A stretch of 64,000 nt of DNA from Dasypus novemcinctus. Its lineage: Eukaryota; Chordata; Mammalia; Cingulata; Dasypodidae. The stretch lies in contig NC_080677.1 of the NCBI RefSeq assembly GCF_030445035.2, forward strand, positions 152,707,169-152,771,168, written 5' to 3'. Shown here piece after piece: positions 11,850 through 23,772 of the stretch (its first letter is position 1; each line of letters starts with the position of its first letter). A program made the translations under genes and the position numbers. The notes below the pieces were generated by a model, which was not told the origin of the DNA, did not search any database, and was given only the letters and a program-made list of their open reading frames with translations.

Positions 11850-12195
11850 TGATATGGACTGTATGGGGGGGCTAGGTGTTTCTTCATAGATAACCGGGGT
11901 TGTGTGTGTAAGCTAAATGTGTTAATTCAAGCTTATCTAGAGAGTATGTGTTAGTTCAAGACCTATCTGATACTCAGATAAAACACTTGAAACTCTAAGA
12001 AACTAACAAAAAGTCCTTTTGCATATAAACACCACGTTTGACTCCCCACTCCTACATCCTCTGTGTAAAAGAAACCCAAAGAACCTATTCTGGGCTCGGG
12101 TTTTTGAACAAGAGTTCCTGAGCCTGGCCGGTCATTAATAAATTTCCCTTCCCAAGAATATTATTGAGTCCTGGTCTTCCATACATGATCATTGA
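11850..12195 (+). mobile_element. Endogenous retroviral LTR (gammaretrovirus-like class), approximate ends
   Basis: TATA-like TATAAA at 12,024-12,029 is followed 113 bases later by a polyadenylation signal AATAAA at 12,137-12,142, embedded in GAGCCTGGCCGGTCATTAATAAA, the usual R-region arrangement of this class. No internal proviral sequence follows, so it is a solo LTR or fragment. Ends were not resolved to a clean TG...CA pair. Confidence 0.6.
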
Positions 12196-12424
12196 AATCT
12201 CTCTGCTTCCATAACAATATCAAACTACAGCCAATAATAAATACCAAAAAAACCCCACTTCCATAGGTTGTTTATATGACATAACAACAAATCCAAATGT
12301 AAATATTATTTTTCCTTTAAGTTATGACGTGGAAATCTAAAATTCTACAATATATCTGTAAAAGGCAATTTCTCTATCAAATACAAAGCAACTGAAAACT
12401 AATGATAACACTGAAGTATTTATA

Positions 12425-12809
12425 GGGAAACAGACTTGGCCCAGTGGTTAGGGCATCCGCCTACCACATGGGAGGTCCGCGGTTCAAACCCCGGGCCTCC
12501 TTGACCAGTGTGGAGCTGGCCCATGCGCAGTGCTGATGCGCGCAAGGAGTGCCCTACCACGCAAGGAGTGCCCTGCCACGCAGGGGTGTCCCCCGCGTAG
12601 GGGAGCCCCACGCGCAAGGAGTGCGCCCCGTAAGGAGAGCCGCCCAGCGCGAAAGAAAGTGCAGCCTGCCCAGGAATGGCGCCGCCCACACTTCCCATGC
12701 CGCTGATGACAACAGAAGCAGACAAAAGAAACAAGATGCAGCAAACAGACACAGAGAACAGACAACCGGGGGAGGGGGAGAATTAAATTAAAAAAAAACA
12801 AAGCAAAAA
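12425..12809 (+). mobile_element. DAS-III type SINE, full length
   Basis: Starts GGGAAACAGACTTGGCCCAG, with box B GGTTCAAACCC, then a CpG-rich body (GCGCAAGGAGTG repeats), and ends GGGGGAGGGGGAGAATTAAATTAAA plus a poly(A) run. It is flanked by a 17-base duplication with one mismatch: ACACTGAAGTATTTATA (12,408-12,424) and ACACTAAAGTATTTATA (12,810-12,826). The roughly 80-130 residue open frames over it are SINE artefacts. Confidence 0.95.
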
Positions 12810-12826
12810 ACACTAAAGTATTTATA

Positions 12827-13609
12827 AATCTATATAGCCTTCTTAAAAGGGAAAAATCTTGCAAAGAAAAAGTGGAGATAAATTTGGCAAATTCACACCA
12901 GGTCTATTTTATTTTCATTTGTAAATTGGAGAGAAATATATACTCCAAGGGTGAAACACTCATGTGAAGTAATAAAATCCTTTAGGAATTTATTTATTTG
13001 TTAAGATATTAAGTAGTTTCTGTGACACTATATTACTATTTACCTTTTAGCTTATATACTTAAAAGCAAATAATTCTACAGGATAACTGACCTAGTTTTT
13101 GTGAAAAAAGAAAAGAAAAAAACATGGATAAGAGGCCTGCTATAAATTACAGGAGACATAAAGAACATGATAACTACAGTAAACGTGGTGGCCTTGGCTC
13201 TGATTTGAACAAACTTATGAGACATTTTGGGAGACAATCAGGGAAATTCAGTTATGAACTGGGTATTAGATAATACTGAGGAATGAATGTTACTTTTGTT
13301 GGGTGTGATAATATCCTAGTGGTTATGTAAGAAAATGCCCATATATTTAAAGATGCATACTGAAGAAAGAAGTATGAAATGGACATAATACTGGTCTTAG
13401 CTTCCAAATATTTCAAAAAGGAAAACAAGAGATAGTTGAAGCCGAAGGGGCAAAAACCTGATAATTGTTAAATCAGGTGACAGGTTTAGAGAGGTTTATT
13501 ATAGTCTTTTCTCTATTTTGAAATATGCTTGAAATTTAAAATAATAAGATAAATAAATTACATAGAGAAACAGTATAATCTTTCTCCTTGAAATAAAATA
13601 ATAATAATA
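12827..13609 (+). other. Intergenic with an unassigned old interspersed repeat
   Basis: From about 13,130 the sequence (GAGACATTTTGGGAGACAAT, GGGTGTGATAATATCCTAGT, AAAATGCCCATATATTTA, ending with a GAAATATGCTTGAAATTT block near 13,530) follows a common ancient mammalian repeat that I recognise but cannot name with confidence. Before it I see nothing. Confidence 0.5.
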
Positions 13610-15869
13610 GGAAAGAATTGTGGGAAGATGGTAGAGTAGGAGGCTCCAGGACTTAGTCTGTCCACCAGAACAACTATCTAACAGAAACTGTTTGAAACAA
13701 CTATTTTGAAACTCCAGAGGCCAGAAGAACACTGTACAAAATCAAGACAAGTAGGAGAAAGAGGTTGATAAATTATGGTAAAGAACAATTAATTGCACTC
13801 TCAGCACAGTAGTTACCAGCACCCATCACTCACTCTTGAGATGGGCCTTTGCTGATCCAGCCCCTAGCTAGCTCGCTGGGAACAGCAAAGGGCATAAAAA
13901 TCCTCTTTTCCAAGACCAGGGATGGGCACAATGGATCACTGATTATGATTAGTGATTAGTGACTCTAGATCACTGGGTGTCTGGTTCTAAGTGCACCCAT
14001 TGTTTCAACCTTCTCCACAGATGAAGTATGTGGCAGAGGAGACTTAGACACTATACTTCCACAGGGCTGTTGGGTATGGTTAATTGAAGGTCTGCATTTG
14101 CTGGGCAGACCAAGGAAGCTCAGTTTTCAGGAGCTGTGGAAGAAGCTATTGGTGCCCTTCCTAATTCCCTCCCCAGGGCACCTTGGAGCCAGTTGGCACC
14201 ACCTCCTTGGGTCCCTAGATGAGTTTTAGCTGGGAAAGCCTGACTTGGGAAAGCCCTCTCTGGCATGCCCCTCCACCCAGAATTTGCCCTCCAGGTAAAA
14301 GCAGCTTGAGACAATGAAAGGAGTGCAAGAAACCATAGAGGCAGAAAGTCTAAAATCTTTATTTTGATAGCTTCAAACACCCACTGAAGGGAGTTCTGTC
14401 TCCTGGGAAACAGCGGGGACAACAAAACTCCTATAAACCAGGAAACTCCAAAAAAATTAACAAGCAAAAGCCCAAAGCAAGATACAGGCCCAGGAAACAG
14501 GGAAAACCTTGAATACTGCATTCTCTTGATCAGACTTTCCCATTTGGAGGGCTGGGGCTCAGGTAAAGCTCTATCTTATCACCAGCTAGTTACAAAATCA
14601 AGAAACAGACATCTCATGGAATAAATTCTAGAGTTAACATTTTAAAATATTAAAATGTACAGTGGACAACAAAGGAGTATTAGACAAACAAAGAAACATC
14701 CTCCTATCCAAAGGAAGGGGTTAAAAATCCAGAAAACACCAATGAAGAGGACCAGAATGTGGACATAATGAACAAAGCCTTTTAAAAAAGGGATCTTAAA
14801 AATGCACAAGTTGATGAAGGAAAATGCAAAGAAAGAATGAAAAGATATCAGAAAAACAATGAATGGGCAATATGAGACTCTTAGCAAAGAGACAGAAATT
14901 TTTAAAAAGGAACCAAACAGAACTACTGGAGTTGAAGACCACAAAAATAACTGAAAAGAAAAGAATCCCAGGAGGACTTCAAGAGTAGATTGGAGCTGGA
15001 AGAAGAAAGAATCAGTGAACTTGAAGACAAGAAACCTGAAATGAAAAAAAGTGAAAATAGCCTAAGACACCTCTGGGAACACCATTAAGCATTCATTATA
15101 GGCATGATGGGAGTTCCAGAGGAGAAGAAAGAGAAAAGGGGCAGAAGGAATATTCAAAGAAATAATGACAGGGAATGTCCAAAACTTAGCAAAAGATATG
15201 AATGTGTACATTCAAGAAGCTCAGAGAATAGCAAATAAGATAAACATGAAGAAGAATATATCCCATCTTATATTGCTCACACAATCGAATGCAAAGGATA
15301 AGGAGAGAGTTCTGAAAGCTGCAAGAGAAAAGCAATGCATTATGTACAAGGTTTTCCCAATTAGACTGAGTGCTAAGTTATCATCAGAAACCATGGGTGC
15401 AAGAAAGCAGTTGACTGAAATACTTAACATGCTGAGAGAAAACAACTGCCAACCAAGAATTTTATATCCAGCAAGACTCTCTGTCAAAAATATGGGAGAG
15501 ATTAAGAACACAAGCTGAGGGAATTCAACACCACTAGACTTGCCCTACAAGCAATGTCAAAGGGAGTTGTTCAGACTGAAAGGAAAGGGCACCAGAGAGT
15601 GGATCAAAGCAGCATAAAGAAATAAAGACTTGCATTAAGTGTAACCATTTGGGAAATTATAAATGCCAGTATTAATGTAGTGTATTGTTTGGTATATAAC
15701 TTCACTTCTTCCTACAGGAACTGAAATGCAAATGCATAAAACATAATGATAAATCTATGGTTTTGGACACACAATGTACAAATATATAAGTGGTAACAAG
15801 TACCAAAAGAAGGTAGGGAGTTTGGAGAGGTATAGGAAAAGTATGTTTATGCTATTGAAGTTAAGTTGG
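13610..15869 (+). mobile_element. HAL1-type LINE (half-L1), main part
   Basis: It begins with an L1-like 5' end (GGGAAGATGGTAGAGTAGGAG at about 13,623). It carries a decayed ORF1-like region; the best open piece is 15,165-15,518, containing INMKKN, LKAAREK, PIRLSA, LSSETMGAR and QPRILYPARLS, the pattern of the L1 ORF1p RNA-binding half. It then goes straight into a non-coding 3' region without any ORF2. That ORF1-only layout and the about 2.5 kb total length (with 16,318-16,525) are those of HAL1. A stop-containing upstream part shows it is dead. Confidence 0.75.
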
Positions 15870-16317
15870 TGTGATGGTTAGGCAAATGTGTCAACTCAAC
15901 CAGGTAATTGTACCTAGTTGTTTGGTCAAGCAATCACTGGGCTAATTGTAATACAAGGATATTTATGGACTTTTGTCATCAGTGAGTTTACTACATAGAT
16001 AGCCGATTACATCTACATCAGTCAAAGAGATTGCCATCAGCAATGAGTGATGCTTTATCAAATCAGTTGACTGCCTTAAAAGGGGAAATTATTTCAGCAT
16101 TCAAAATTTCCCAGCTCATCTTTGGACAGGCAATGTCTCCCAGAAACTCATCAAGGACCTTCATTGGCCTTTCAGTGGACCCCCTGGTTTCCTGCCTGCC
16201 CACAGAACTTGGACTTGTGCATCCCCACTGTCACATGAGAGACTCTTATAAAATATCATACTAATAGACAGATATCTCCTGTTGATTCTGTTTCCCTAGA
16301 GAAGCCTGACTAATACA
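15870..16317 (+). mobile_element. ERVL-type solo LTR (MLT2-like), perfect 5-bp TSD
   Basis: It starts TGTGATGGTTAGGCAAATGT and ends GAAGCCTGACTAATACA, the recognisable first and last stretches of the MLT2/ERVL LTR family, 448 bases long. The flanking sequence GTTGG occurs at 15,865-15,869 and again at 16,318-16,322, the 5-base duplication expected for ERVL integrases. Removing it rejoins the HAL1 sequence (TTAAGTTGG|TATCAAATC). Confidence 0.9.
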
Positions 16318-16525
16318 GTTGGTATCAAATCAAATATGATTATTACATGTTTAAGATATTAAATTTTAACCTTATGGTAAACACAAAGAAAATATATGAA
16401 AAGTATATCCAGATAGAAAAAAGAAGGCATTCAAGATGATACAAAACAAAAATATCAAATAAATATAAAAGCTGAAATTAACAGAAGAATTGAGGGACAA
16501 AAAAAGGCTTATAAAAGCTAAATAC
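16318..16525 (+). mobile_element. HAL1-type LINE, 3' part after the LTR insertion
   Basis: This is the continuation of the element broken at 15,869: TATCAAATCAAATATGATTATTAC...TTAAATTTTAACCTTATGGTAA...ACAAAAAAAGGCTTATAAAAGC, as in HAL1/L1 internal 3' sequence. Confidence 0.7.
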
Positions 16526-16526
16526 A

Positions 16527-16620
16527 GGAAGCAGACTTGGCCCAGTGGTTAGGGCATCCATCTACCACATGGGATGTCCACGGTTCAAACCCTGGGCCTC
16601 CTTGACCCATGTGGAGCTGG
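16527..16620 (+). mobile_element. DAS-III SINE, 3'-truncated head
   Basis: Only the tRNA-like head is present (GGAAGCAGACTTGGCCCAGTGG... through GGGCCTCCTTGACCCATGTGGAGCTGG). The body is missing and the sequence switches to an LTR-like segment. Confidence 0.85.
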
Positions 16621-16933
16621 TCTCAGTCAAAGAGACTGAGAGAGAGGCCTGGAGGAGAGGGGAGAGCTGAGCTATATGCCTGACTGCCCACAGCTGAGCT
16701 TGGGAAGAAAGTCAGCCTACAGGTCCAGAGATGCAGACCAGCAGAGCCACCATTGTGTCTTGCCGCATGGCAGGAGTCCAGGACTGTCAGCAGCCAACAT
16801 TTGGTGAGACAGCCTTGATTTGGACATTTTCACAGCCTCAGAACTGTAAGCTTTCAATCTAATAAATTCCCATTTTAAAAGCCAACCCATTTGTGATATA
16901 TTGCTCCCAGCAGCTTTTAGCAAACTAAAATAA
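16621..16933 (+). mobile_element. ERVL-like LTR 3' portion
   Basis: The segment ends with TTCAATCTAATAAATTCCCA (polyadenylation signal AATAAA), TTTAAAAGCCAACCCATTTG and AGCAGCTTTTAGCAAACTAAAATA. That is a recurring LTR 3' end in placental genomes. Family assignment is tentative. Confidence 0.5.
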
Positions 16934-17350
16934 GGACTCACCCTTCCCAATCCTAAAACTTACTGCAAAGCCACAGTAATCAAAACAGCATAGTATTAGA
17001 ACAAAGGGACATATAGACCCATGAAATAAAATTTCTGAGCTCAGAAATCAACCCTCACATTTCTGGTCATTGGTTTTTGACAAGGCAGCAAAGATCTCTC
17101 AATTGGGAAAGAATAGTCTTCTTAACAAATGTTGCTGGGAAAACTGGATCTCCATTTACAAAGAAAAAGGAGGAACCCTAACCTCACACCTTTTACAAAA
17201 ATAACTCAAAATGGATCAAAGTTCTGAATATAGTAGCCGGAACTATCAAATTCTGAAAAGAAAGCATAGGTAAGCTTCTTTACGAACTCACATTTGGCAA
17301 TGGTTTCTTAGACTTTATACCCAAACCACAAGCAACAAAAGAAATAATAC
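16934..17350 (+). mobile_element. L1 ORF2 C-terminal region, decayed
   Basis: Typical L1 ORF2 3' sequence (AAAGCCACAGTAATCAAAACAGC, TTCTGGTCATTGGTTTTTGACAAGG, AACTGGATCTCCATTTACA, AAAATGGATCAAAG) with stops. It continues at 17,759 after a SINE insertion. Confidence 0.88.
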
Positions 17351-17758
17351 AGAAACAGATGTGGCTCAAGCAGTTGGGCTCCTGTCTACCAGATGGGAGT
17401 TCCCAGGTTCAGTTCCCAGGGCCTCCTGGTGAAGGTGAGCTGACCCGCATGGAGAGCTGGCCTGCATGGAAAGCTGGTGCAACAAGATGATGCAACAACA
17501 ACAACAACAAAAAGACACAGAGGAAAGACAATGAGAGACACAACAAACCAGGGGGCTGAGGTGGCTCAAGTGAATGAGTACCTCTCTCCCACATCAGAAA
17601 ATCCTGGGATCAGTTCCTGGTGCCTCCTAGAGAGAAGACAAGAAGAGAAGACAACAGACACGGAAGAATGTTCAGTGAATAGACACAGAGAGCAGACACC
17701 AAGCACAAGTGACAAGGAGGGGGGAATAAAAAAAATATATCTTTTTAAAAAAAAAAGG
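17351..17758 (+). mobile_element. Dimeric DAS SINE inserted in L1
   Basis: Two tRNA-like heads (AGATGTGGCTCAAGCAGTTGG at about 17,357; GAGGTGGCTCAAGTGAATGAG at about 17,558), with a CAACAACAACAACAACAA tract between them and a GGGGGGAATAAAAAAAATA tail. It interrupts the L1 at 17,350. A clean duplication is hard to read because both edges are A-rich. Confidence 0.85.
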
Positions 17759-19018
17759 ATAAATGGGACCTCATAAAAATTTAAAATGTTTGCACCGGAA
17801 AGGGCTTTATCATGAAAGTAAAATGACAACCTACACAATGGAAGACAATATTTGGAAACCACATGCCTAATGCCTAATAAAGTTTTAACATCCAGAATAT
17901 TTTAAAAATCCTTCAACTTAACAAAAAGACAAAATTTTAAAAATAGGCAAAAGACTCAACTAGACATCTCTGCAAAGATATACAAATGGCCAGAAAGCAC
18001 ATGAAGGGATGTTCAACATCATTAGCCACCAGGGAAATGCAAATCAAAACCACAATGTGGTACTACTTCACACCCATTAGAATGGATGCTATTTTTTTAA
18101 AAAAAAACACAGAAAATAAGTGTTGGAGATGATGCTGAGAAATAAGAACACTCATTCATTGCTGGTGGCAATGTAAAATGGGGCAGCTGCTCTGGAAGAC
18201 AGTTTGATGGTTCCTTAGAAAGCTAAGCATAGAACTAGCATATGACTCAACCATCCCACTATTAGATATTTACTTAAAAGAACTGAGAGCAGAGACCTGG
18301 GCAGATATTTTCACAATATTCAGAGTGGCATTATTCACAATTGCCAAAAGATGGAAGCAACCCAGGTGTCCATCAACTGATGAATGGACAAATACAATAT
18401 GATATACATATATACACAAAGGAATATTACTCAGCCTAAAAAAGGAATAGTCCTAATACATGTGACAACATGAATGAACCTTTAAGACATCATGCTAAGT
18501 GAAATAAACCAGACAAAGGCAAATAGTATATGATCTCACCGATTGAAATAATTAGAATAAGGAAACTCATTGAGTCGGAATCTAGAATGTAAGTTACCAG
18601 GGGACAGGATGGGGTAGGGAATGGGAAGTTAAGGCTTAAGATGTCCAGGGCTCCAATTTGGAATGATAGAAATGTAGTAATGGATGGTGGTGATGGTAGC
18701 ACAACACTGTGAATGTAATTGACAGCACGGAAATATATGCATCTGAATATGACTGAAAGGGGAAATGTTAGATTTTATATATGGTAACAGAATACAATTT
18801 TTTAAAAATCCATGGAGTTACATTACACAAACAAAGAACCCTAAGTTAATATTACAATTGTAAAACCATGCTGCCATCAGTTGTAACCAATGTTCCACAC
18901 CAATGCATGGTGTTAATAACAGGGTGGTGTATGGGAATCCTGTATTTTATGCATGATTGTTCTGTAAACCCACAACTTCTCTACTAAAGAAAAAACATTA
19001 AAAAGCAAAAAAAAAAAA
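17759..19018 (+). mobile_element. L1 3' end with poly(A)
   Basis: Continuation of the L1: AAATGGCCAGAAAGCACATGA, CACCAGGGAAATGCAAATCAA, TTGCCAAAAGATGGAAGCAA, CATGAATGAACC, then a 3' UTR (GTATGGGAATCCTGTATTTTATG) and a terminal A-run at about 19,005-19,018. No open ORF2 remains. Confidence 0.9.
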
Positions 19019-22000
19019 GAATATGAATAAATTGATTTTTAATTTCCAAGAATTGCTTTTAAAACATAGAGAAAATTAACTACCTGATGTTTAAGCACTT
19101 CACCTCTATGTTATACCAAAGCATATGTGAAATAATGATTTGGAATTTATAGTACTTACAATATCAGAACCTCTACAATTTCTCCTCGACTTTCTAGAAA
19201 CATCTGATGTTATCAAGAAATGTGGCTAATTAGTTTACTTTGCTTCATGGTGACATAGGTGGCTGACAGAACACATTCTCCAATGCTTTTGTTTCAAGTA
19301 GAATAATTGAAAACTATTCAATAAATTCATCTGGATTAGATTTATTTCAGGTACCCGTGGATTAAATTTATTTTTTGCATCCATGTATGAAAAAAATGCA
19401 AAAGGAAACTTGAACCCAGGATCTTAAACATTACATCTAATTTTAAAACTCAGGGAAATGTCCCCTGCTAGGCTGGGGAACAAACCTCTTAACATTTTCT
19501 ATAATTCCTGTGTCCATTCTTAGAAAAAAATCATAAACAACATTTTAGAAATGTCCTAGATTTTGCCTTTTTCCTTTTTCTTTTTGCTTGTACAACCCTG
19601 TATTTGTTTAAGAACAAATGTGTGTGAGAGTATGTGTGTTATTGCGTGTGTGTGTGTGCATGTGTGAATGTGTTTGAGATTTATTTCTAACCTGGATCAG
19701 CCCAGCTCCCTCTTTCTGCCCACTCTAGAATGATTCAGTAGTTCTGAAGGCATCACCACATGCCTCAAGTCTAGCGGGCTCTTTAAAAGCTCCTTCCTTT
19801 TTACATGGTCCTTTCACACAGAAATATCTTCTTTCATCTTCCAGTTCTTTTGCCTTCAAGCCATCCTATATGTCTTTTCTGCCTTCAGAGATTTGCCTGT
19901 TGCTTTCATTTCCTCTCTTTCAGAGTTCACCATGGTCTTTTCCTTCCTCTGCACCCTCACTCAGGCACATTTCTGCCCCTCTTGGGAGGCTGTCAAATCT
20001 TCCAAGGTTCCTAACTGGAAAAAAGAAGAGTTACCAGTCCGTCAGAGAAAACATTATTAGAAGTCCTCTAAGGAGAAGAGAACTGGATTGACACTGCTGA
20101 TTGCCCTTTACAAGTGAGCACATGACAATATGCATAAAAGATTTTTAATAATTTTATAAATAATTACACACATTGTGGACTAATAACAAGCTGGAAAAGT
20201 TTGAGATCGCATATCAGTATTTACTAAGAGAATATTACCTACAACAAAAGCTTTTATAATGAAGTTTAGACCTGAAAATTCTTCTAATTCTGCACTGGTA
20301 ATGTAGCAAGTCCAAAATCAGACTAAAGTCCTACTTAAAAATAATGGCAGTATTGTCTTATTTTACAAATAACATTAAGATGTAGAATTACAGAAAAAAA
20401 AAAAGGAAAAAGGGATTTGTTTTCAGCACAGAAAGGTCAAAATGACAAAATATAAGTGTAGATATTTGCCACTGGTAACTCTCAAGGTCTAATCAAAATG
20501 GAATAGCAACAGCAGCTATTTCCTTCCTATCTCTTTTTGCATAACATCCTGATTGACCAGCTGCAGGGCTTTTACTATGCTTGAGATGGTGGTGCTGATT
20601 TACATTGAAGCTGTTTCTGTTGAAAAAGCTGGGCCTCAAGTGTATGTAGTCTTTATGCCAATAATATTAGTATTTCTTTAACTTCTGAAAAAAACCTGCA
20701 TTCAGCTTTGCCAGCATAGTGCTAACCAAAATATTAATAACCTAAAGAAAAGAGCATCCATAGTTCTGAAAAGCAAAACATCAAAGGAAGAGATGAGAAA
20801 TCAGGGCAGAATGTGTGAATCAACTGAACTATTTAGTGGCAAATAAGAATAAAGATCTCCAGGGATAATTATTCACAACGTCAGTGACTCGTTCTTATTA
20901 AACAGCTCTTTGGGTTCCTTAACCAGAATCCAAGGTTTGGGTTTAAGCTGACTTCCTCCACTGAGAAACAGGATAGGGGGACCCCACCCTGGCCGTCGGT
21001 TGGATATTCATGAGGAATGAGGCTACACGTCCTGGGCAAATCTGGGCGGTCACGTGTTCCAGTACAGCTAAATCACTGCACGGCCATCTGGTACCCCGTG
21101 TTTTTTGTGTACACACACGTGAAATAACCACCTGCTCAACTATCCCTAAAGCTTTCTCTCTCACTTGAGCAATTTTACGCTGGCTGGAAGACTCACTTTT
21201 CCTTAGAACCACTTCCCTCTCCCACATACCCACAATTTTACGTTCTGATATTTAATGTATTCTAATTTCTCTTTTCTGTCTCAGAGCCATCACTTTTGAG
21301 ACCTCTTCATTCTTATCACGAGCACCAAAAGTTGACTTTTTTTGGGGGGGGTGGTGAGGGGATGGGAGATCTTTCTCATAAAAATAAGGTTTTTCGCCTT
21401 TTTATTTAAATTTTCAGTGACGAAGGCAGGACAATTGTGCTATGCTGAGAAGCGGCTGCTGACAGTAACGCAGGATTCTGAGCATGCCTCAGCAAAGGTA
21501 CAAATTATTCCAGTTCCTGAATTTCCCAGTTGTTCTTAAGCAACCCGAAAATTATAAATGTTGAACTGTTAACGCCAGGCAGTGACTTCTGATATTTCTG
21601 GAGTCAAATTTCCCCCACCATGTAGGCAGGCTCCTAAGCAGTGAAGACTTACAATTGGACCTCTCATTGAATTTGCTGCCCGCTTCTTTTTCTCTTTTCT
21701 CTCCTGTTTTTAGCTTCTTAATTATATTCCATATAATCTCTTTAATGACCTACTCTTCTGTACCAGTTGTAGTCAGTAGGGTGTGGGTCCCGGGAGAACC
21801 ATGACACTTTCGCCATTTTTCCTAGTACCAAAGTGGAAATGATTGTGTGTTACTCCTCTCCCTACCCACACTGGAGACTGCTATCAGAACCCAGCCCTCT
21901 CCCTTCCAGGCTTAATAATCCCACTTGCTTTATTTCTTTTCTTTGCTTTCACTCTCCCACCCTTTAATCTTCTCTGAAGCTGTTCTTTGAACTCGCACTA

Positions 22001-22214
22001 AGTTAAGATGTCCCTTTGCTTGGAAGCAATCAGTGCTATACACAGCATTCTTTAATGGGTCTAGCCAGCCCATTTGTGAAATTATATGATAAAATCAAAA
22101 TCCTTTTGCATGGGAAGGGCACCTAGCAATCCGAAGTGCTCACATCTGTGGTATTCCAAGATGTTTTAAAGGAAGGGAATTAAAATATGCACCAGTACTG
22201 CAATTTTCATCATG
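19019..22214. other. Intergenic, nothing recognised
   Basis: 3.2 kb of mostly AT-rich unique-looking sequence. It includes a short GT tract (about 19,645-19,660), a TC-rich patch (19,800-20,000) and a G-run at about 21,341-21,350. I find no exon-like frame, RNA gene or assignable repeat. Confidence 0.5.
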
Positions 22215-22386
22215 CATAGGATCTCATTTAATTATACTGCCTTGTTTAATTGACTATCCGTAAAAACCCTGAGAAGAAGGCCAATAGTCTGTCCATGTAA
22301 CAGATGAAAATTTAAGGCTGAGAGAGAGTCCAGGTGTGTCTGACTTCAGAGTGCAAACTTTTACACTATATTGTGCTGTACTGCAA
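22215..22386 (-). repeat. MIR SINE fragment, antisense
   Basis: Weak but ordered match: ATCTCATTTAATTATACTG, AAACCCTGAGAAGAAGGCC, GTAACAGATGAAAATTTAAGGCTGAGAGAG. Diverged; the end abuts a SINE insertion. Confidence 0.5.
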
Positions 22387-22401
22387 AATGCAGTGGGCAA
22401 G

Positions 22402-22678
22402 TGCCACTCAGCGGTGTTCCCCGTATAGGGGAACCCCACGCACAAGGAGTGTGCCCCTCAAGGAGAGCTGCACCCAGGCGAAAAAAAATGCAGCCTACCC
22501 AGGAGTGGCTTCGCACACGTGGAGGACTGACACAAGATGACACAACAAAAAAGAGACACAGATTCCCAGTGCTGCCGACAAAAATGCAAGTGGACAAAGA
22601 ATACACAGCAAATGGACACAGAGAGCAGATGGGGGAAAGGGGCGGTGAAGGGGAGAGAAATAAATAAAAAATAAATCT
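22402..22678 (+). mobile_element. DAS-III SINE, 5'-truncated
   Basis: It starts inside the body (TGCCACTCAGCGGTGTTCCCCG), lacks the tRNA-like head, and ends GGGGAGAGAAATAAATAAAA. The next SINE begins immediately at 22,679. The pair together is bracketed by AATGCAGTGGGCAAG (22,387-22,401) and AATACAGTGGGTAAG (23,124-23,138), a 15-base duplication with two differences. Confidence 0.9.
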
Positions 22679-23123
22679 GGGAAGCAGATTTGGCTCAGCG
22701 GATAGAGTGTCTGCCTACTACATGGGAGGTGCAGGTTTCAAACCCAGGGCCTCCTGACCCATGTGATGCGCTGGCCCATGCGCAGTATGCGCAAGGAGTG
22801 CGGTGCCATGCAGGAGTTCCCCCGTGTAGAGGAGCCCCCTGCGCAAGGAGCACACCCCATGAGGAGAGCTGCCCTGGGCGAGAAAAGTGCAGCCTGCCCA
22901 GGAGTGGCGACACACACACGGAGAGCTGATCCAGCAAGATGACGCAACAAAAAGAGACACAGATTCCCGGTGCCACCAACAAGAATCCAAGCAGACACAG
23001 AAGAACACACAGCAAATGGACATAGAGAGCAGACACTGGGGAAGGGGAAGGGGAGAGAAATAAAAACAAAAAATTAAGCTAAAAATCTTTAAAAATAAAT
23101 ATAAAAATAAATCTTAAAAAAAA
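22679..23123 (+). mobile_element. DAS-III SINE, full length, tandem to the preceding one
   Basis: The complete head (GGGAAGCAGATTTGGCTCAGCGG) directly follows the A-rich tail of the truncated copy. The body is full and the element ends in a long AAATAAAT/poly(A) tail up to 23,123. Confidence 0.93.
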
Positions 23124-23138
23124 AATACAGTGGGTAAG

Positions 23139-23537
23139 ACAAGACTCTTTGGACCTGGAAACAGCCTGCAAGATTGTCTGTGGTCCTACTACAATGACTT
23201 AAGTGGCATATTCATCCCTTTGACTTGGCAGAAACCAGGAGCTTTATTTGACCTCTTCTTCCCCATTTTAATTCTGCTTGGGAAGGTGGACTGGAGGTGG
23301 GAGGCTAGGAATACAAGAACAGGCAGAGATAAAATTGATATGTTACCAAAGATGAAATGTAGACTTCTTTTCTAAAATAGATTTTTGGGTACGAATGGGA
23401 TTTCTAGAAAGCTAGATTCAGGATAACTTGTCCATGAAGTTTTAGGACTTAAGATTCGTCTTGATTCTCATAGAAAGCTTTGGGTGCAATTTTTATACCA
23501 ATAGAATCTATAAGCATGACATTTTCAGACCAACACT
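23139..23537. other. Intergenic, nothing recognised
   Basis: About 400 bases of unique-looking sequence between SINEs. Confidence 0.5.
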
Positions 23538-23772
23538 GTATTTATTTAGTTATTTATTTTTTTGAGGTCCTGGGGTCCAGGAATTGAACTGGGACCTCAT
23601 ATATAGGAAGCTGGCACTCAACCACTGAGCCACATTGGCTTCTCTGAGTTTGTTTTTTCATTTGTTTTGCTTGTTGTTTGTCTTTGTTTTCGGGAAGCAC
23701 CAGGAATTGAACCCAGGACCTCCCACATGGGAGGCAGGTGCTAAAGCACTTGAGCCACATTCACACCCCAGA
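23538..23772 (-). mobile_element. DAS-I type SINE dimer, antisense
   Basis: Two reversed tRNA-like heads, GGAATTGAACTGGGACCTCAT...GAGCCACATTGGCTTC (23,580-23,643) and GGAATTGAACCCAGGACCTCC...TGAGCCACATTCACACC (23,703-23,769), are separated by a T/G-rich linker and preceded by a (TTTA)n tail. Confidence 0.8.

Noticed and set aside
11850-12195. Intact provirus
   Set aside because: Only LTR-like signals are seen; no gag, pol or env region follows or precedes, and no partner LTR is in the window.
15165-15518. 117-residue open frame resembling an RNA-binding protein
   Set aside because: It is the leftover of an L1/HAL1 ORF1 with broken surroundings and no usable gene structure.
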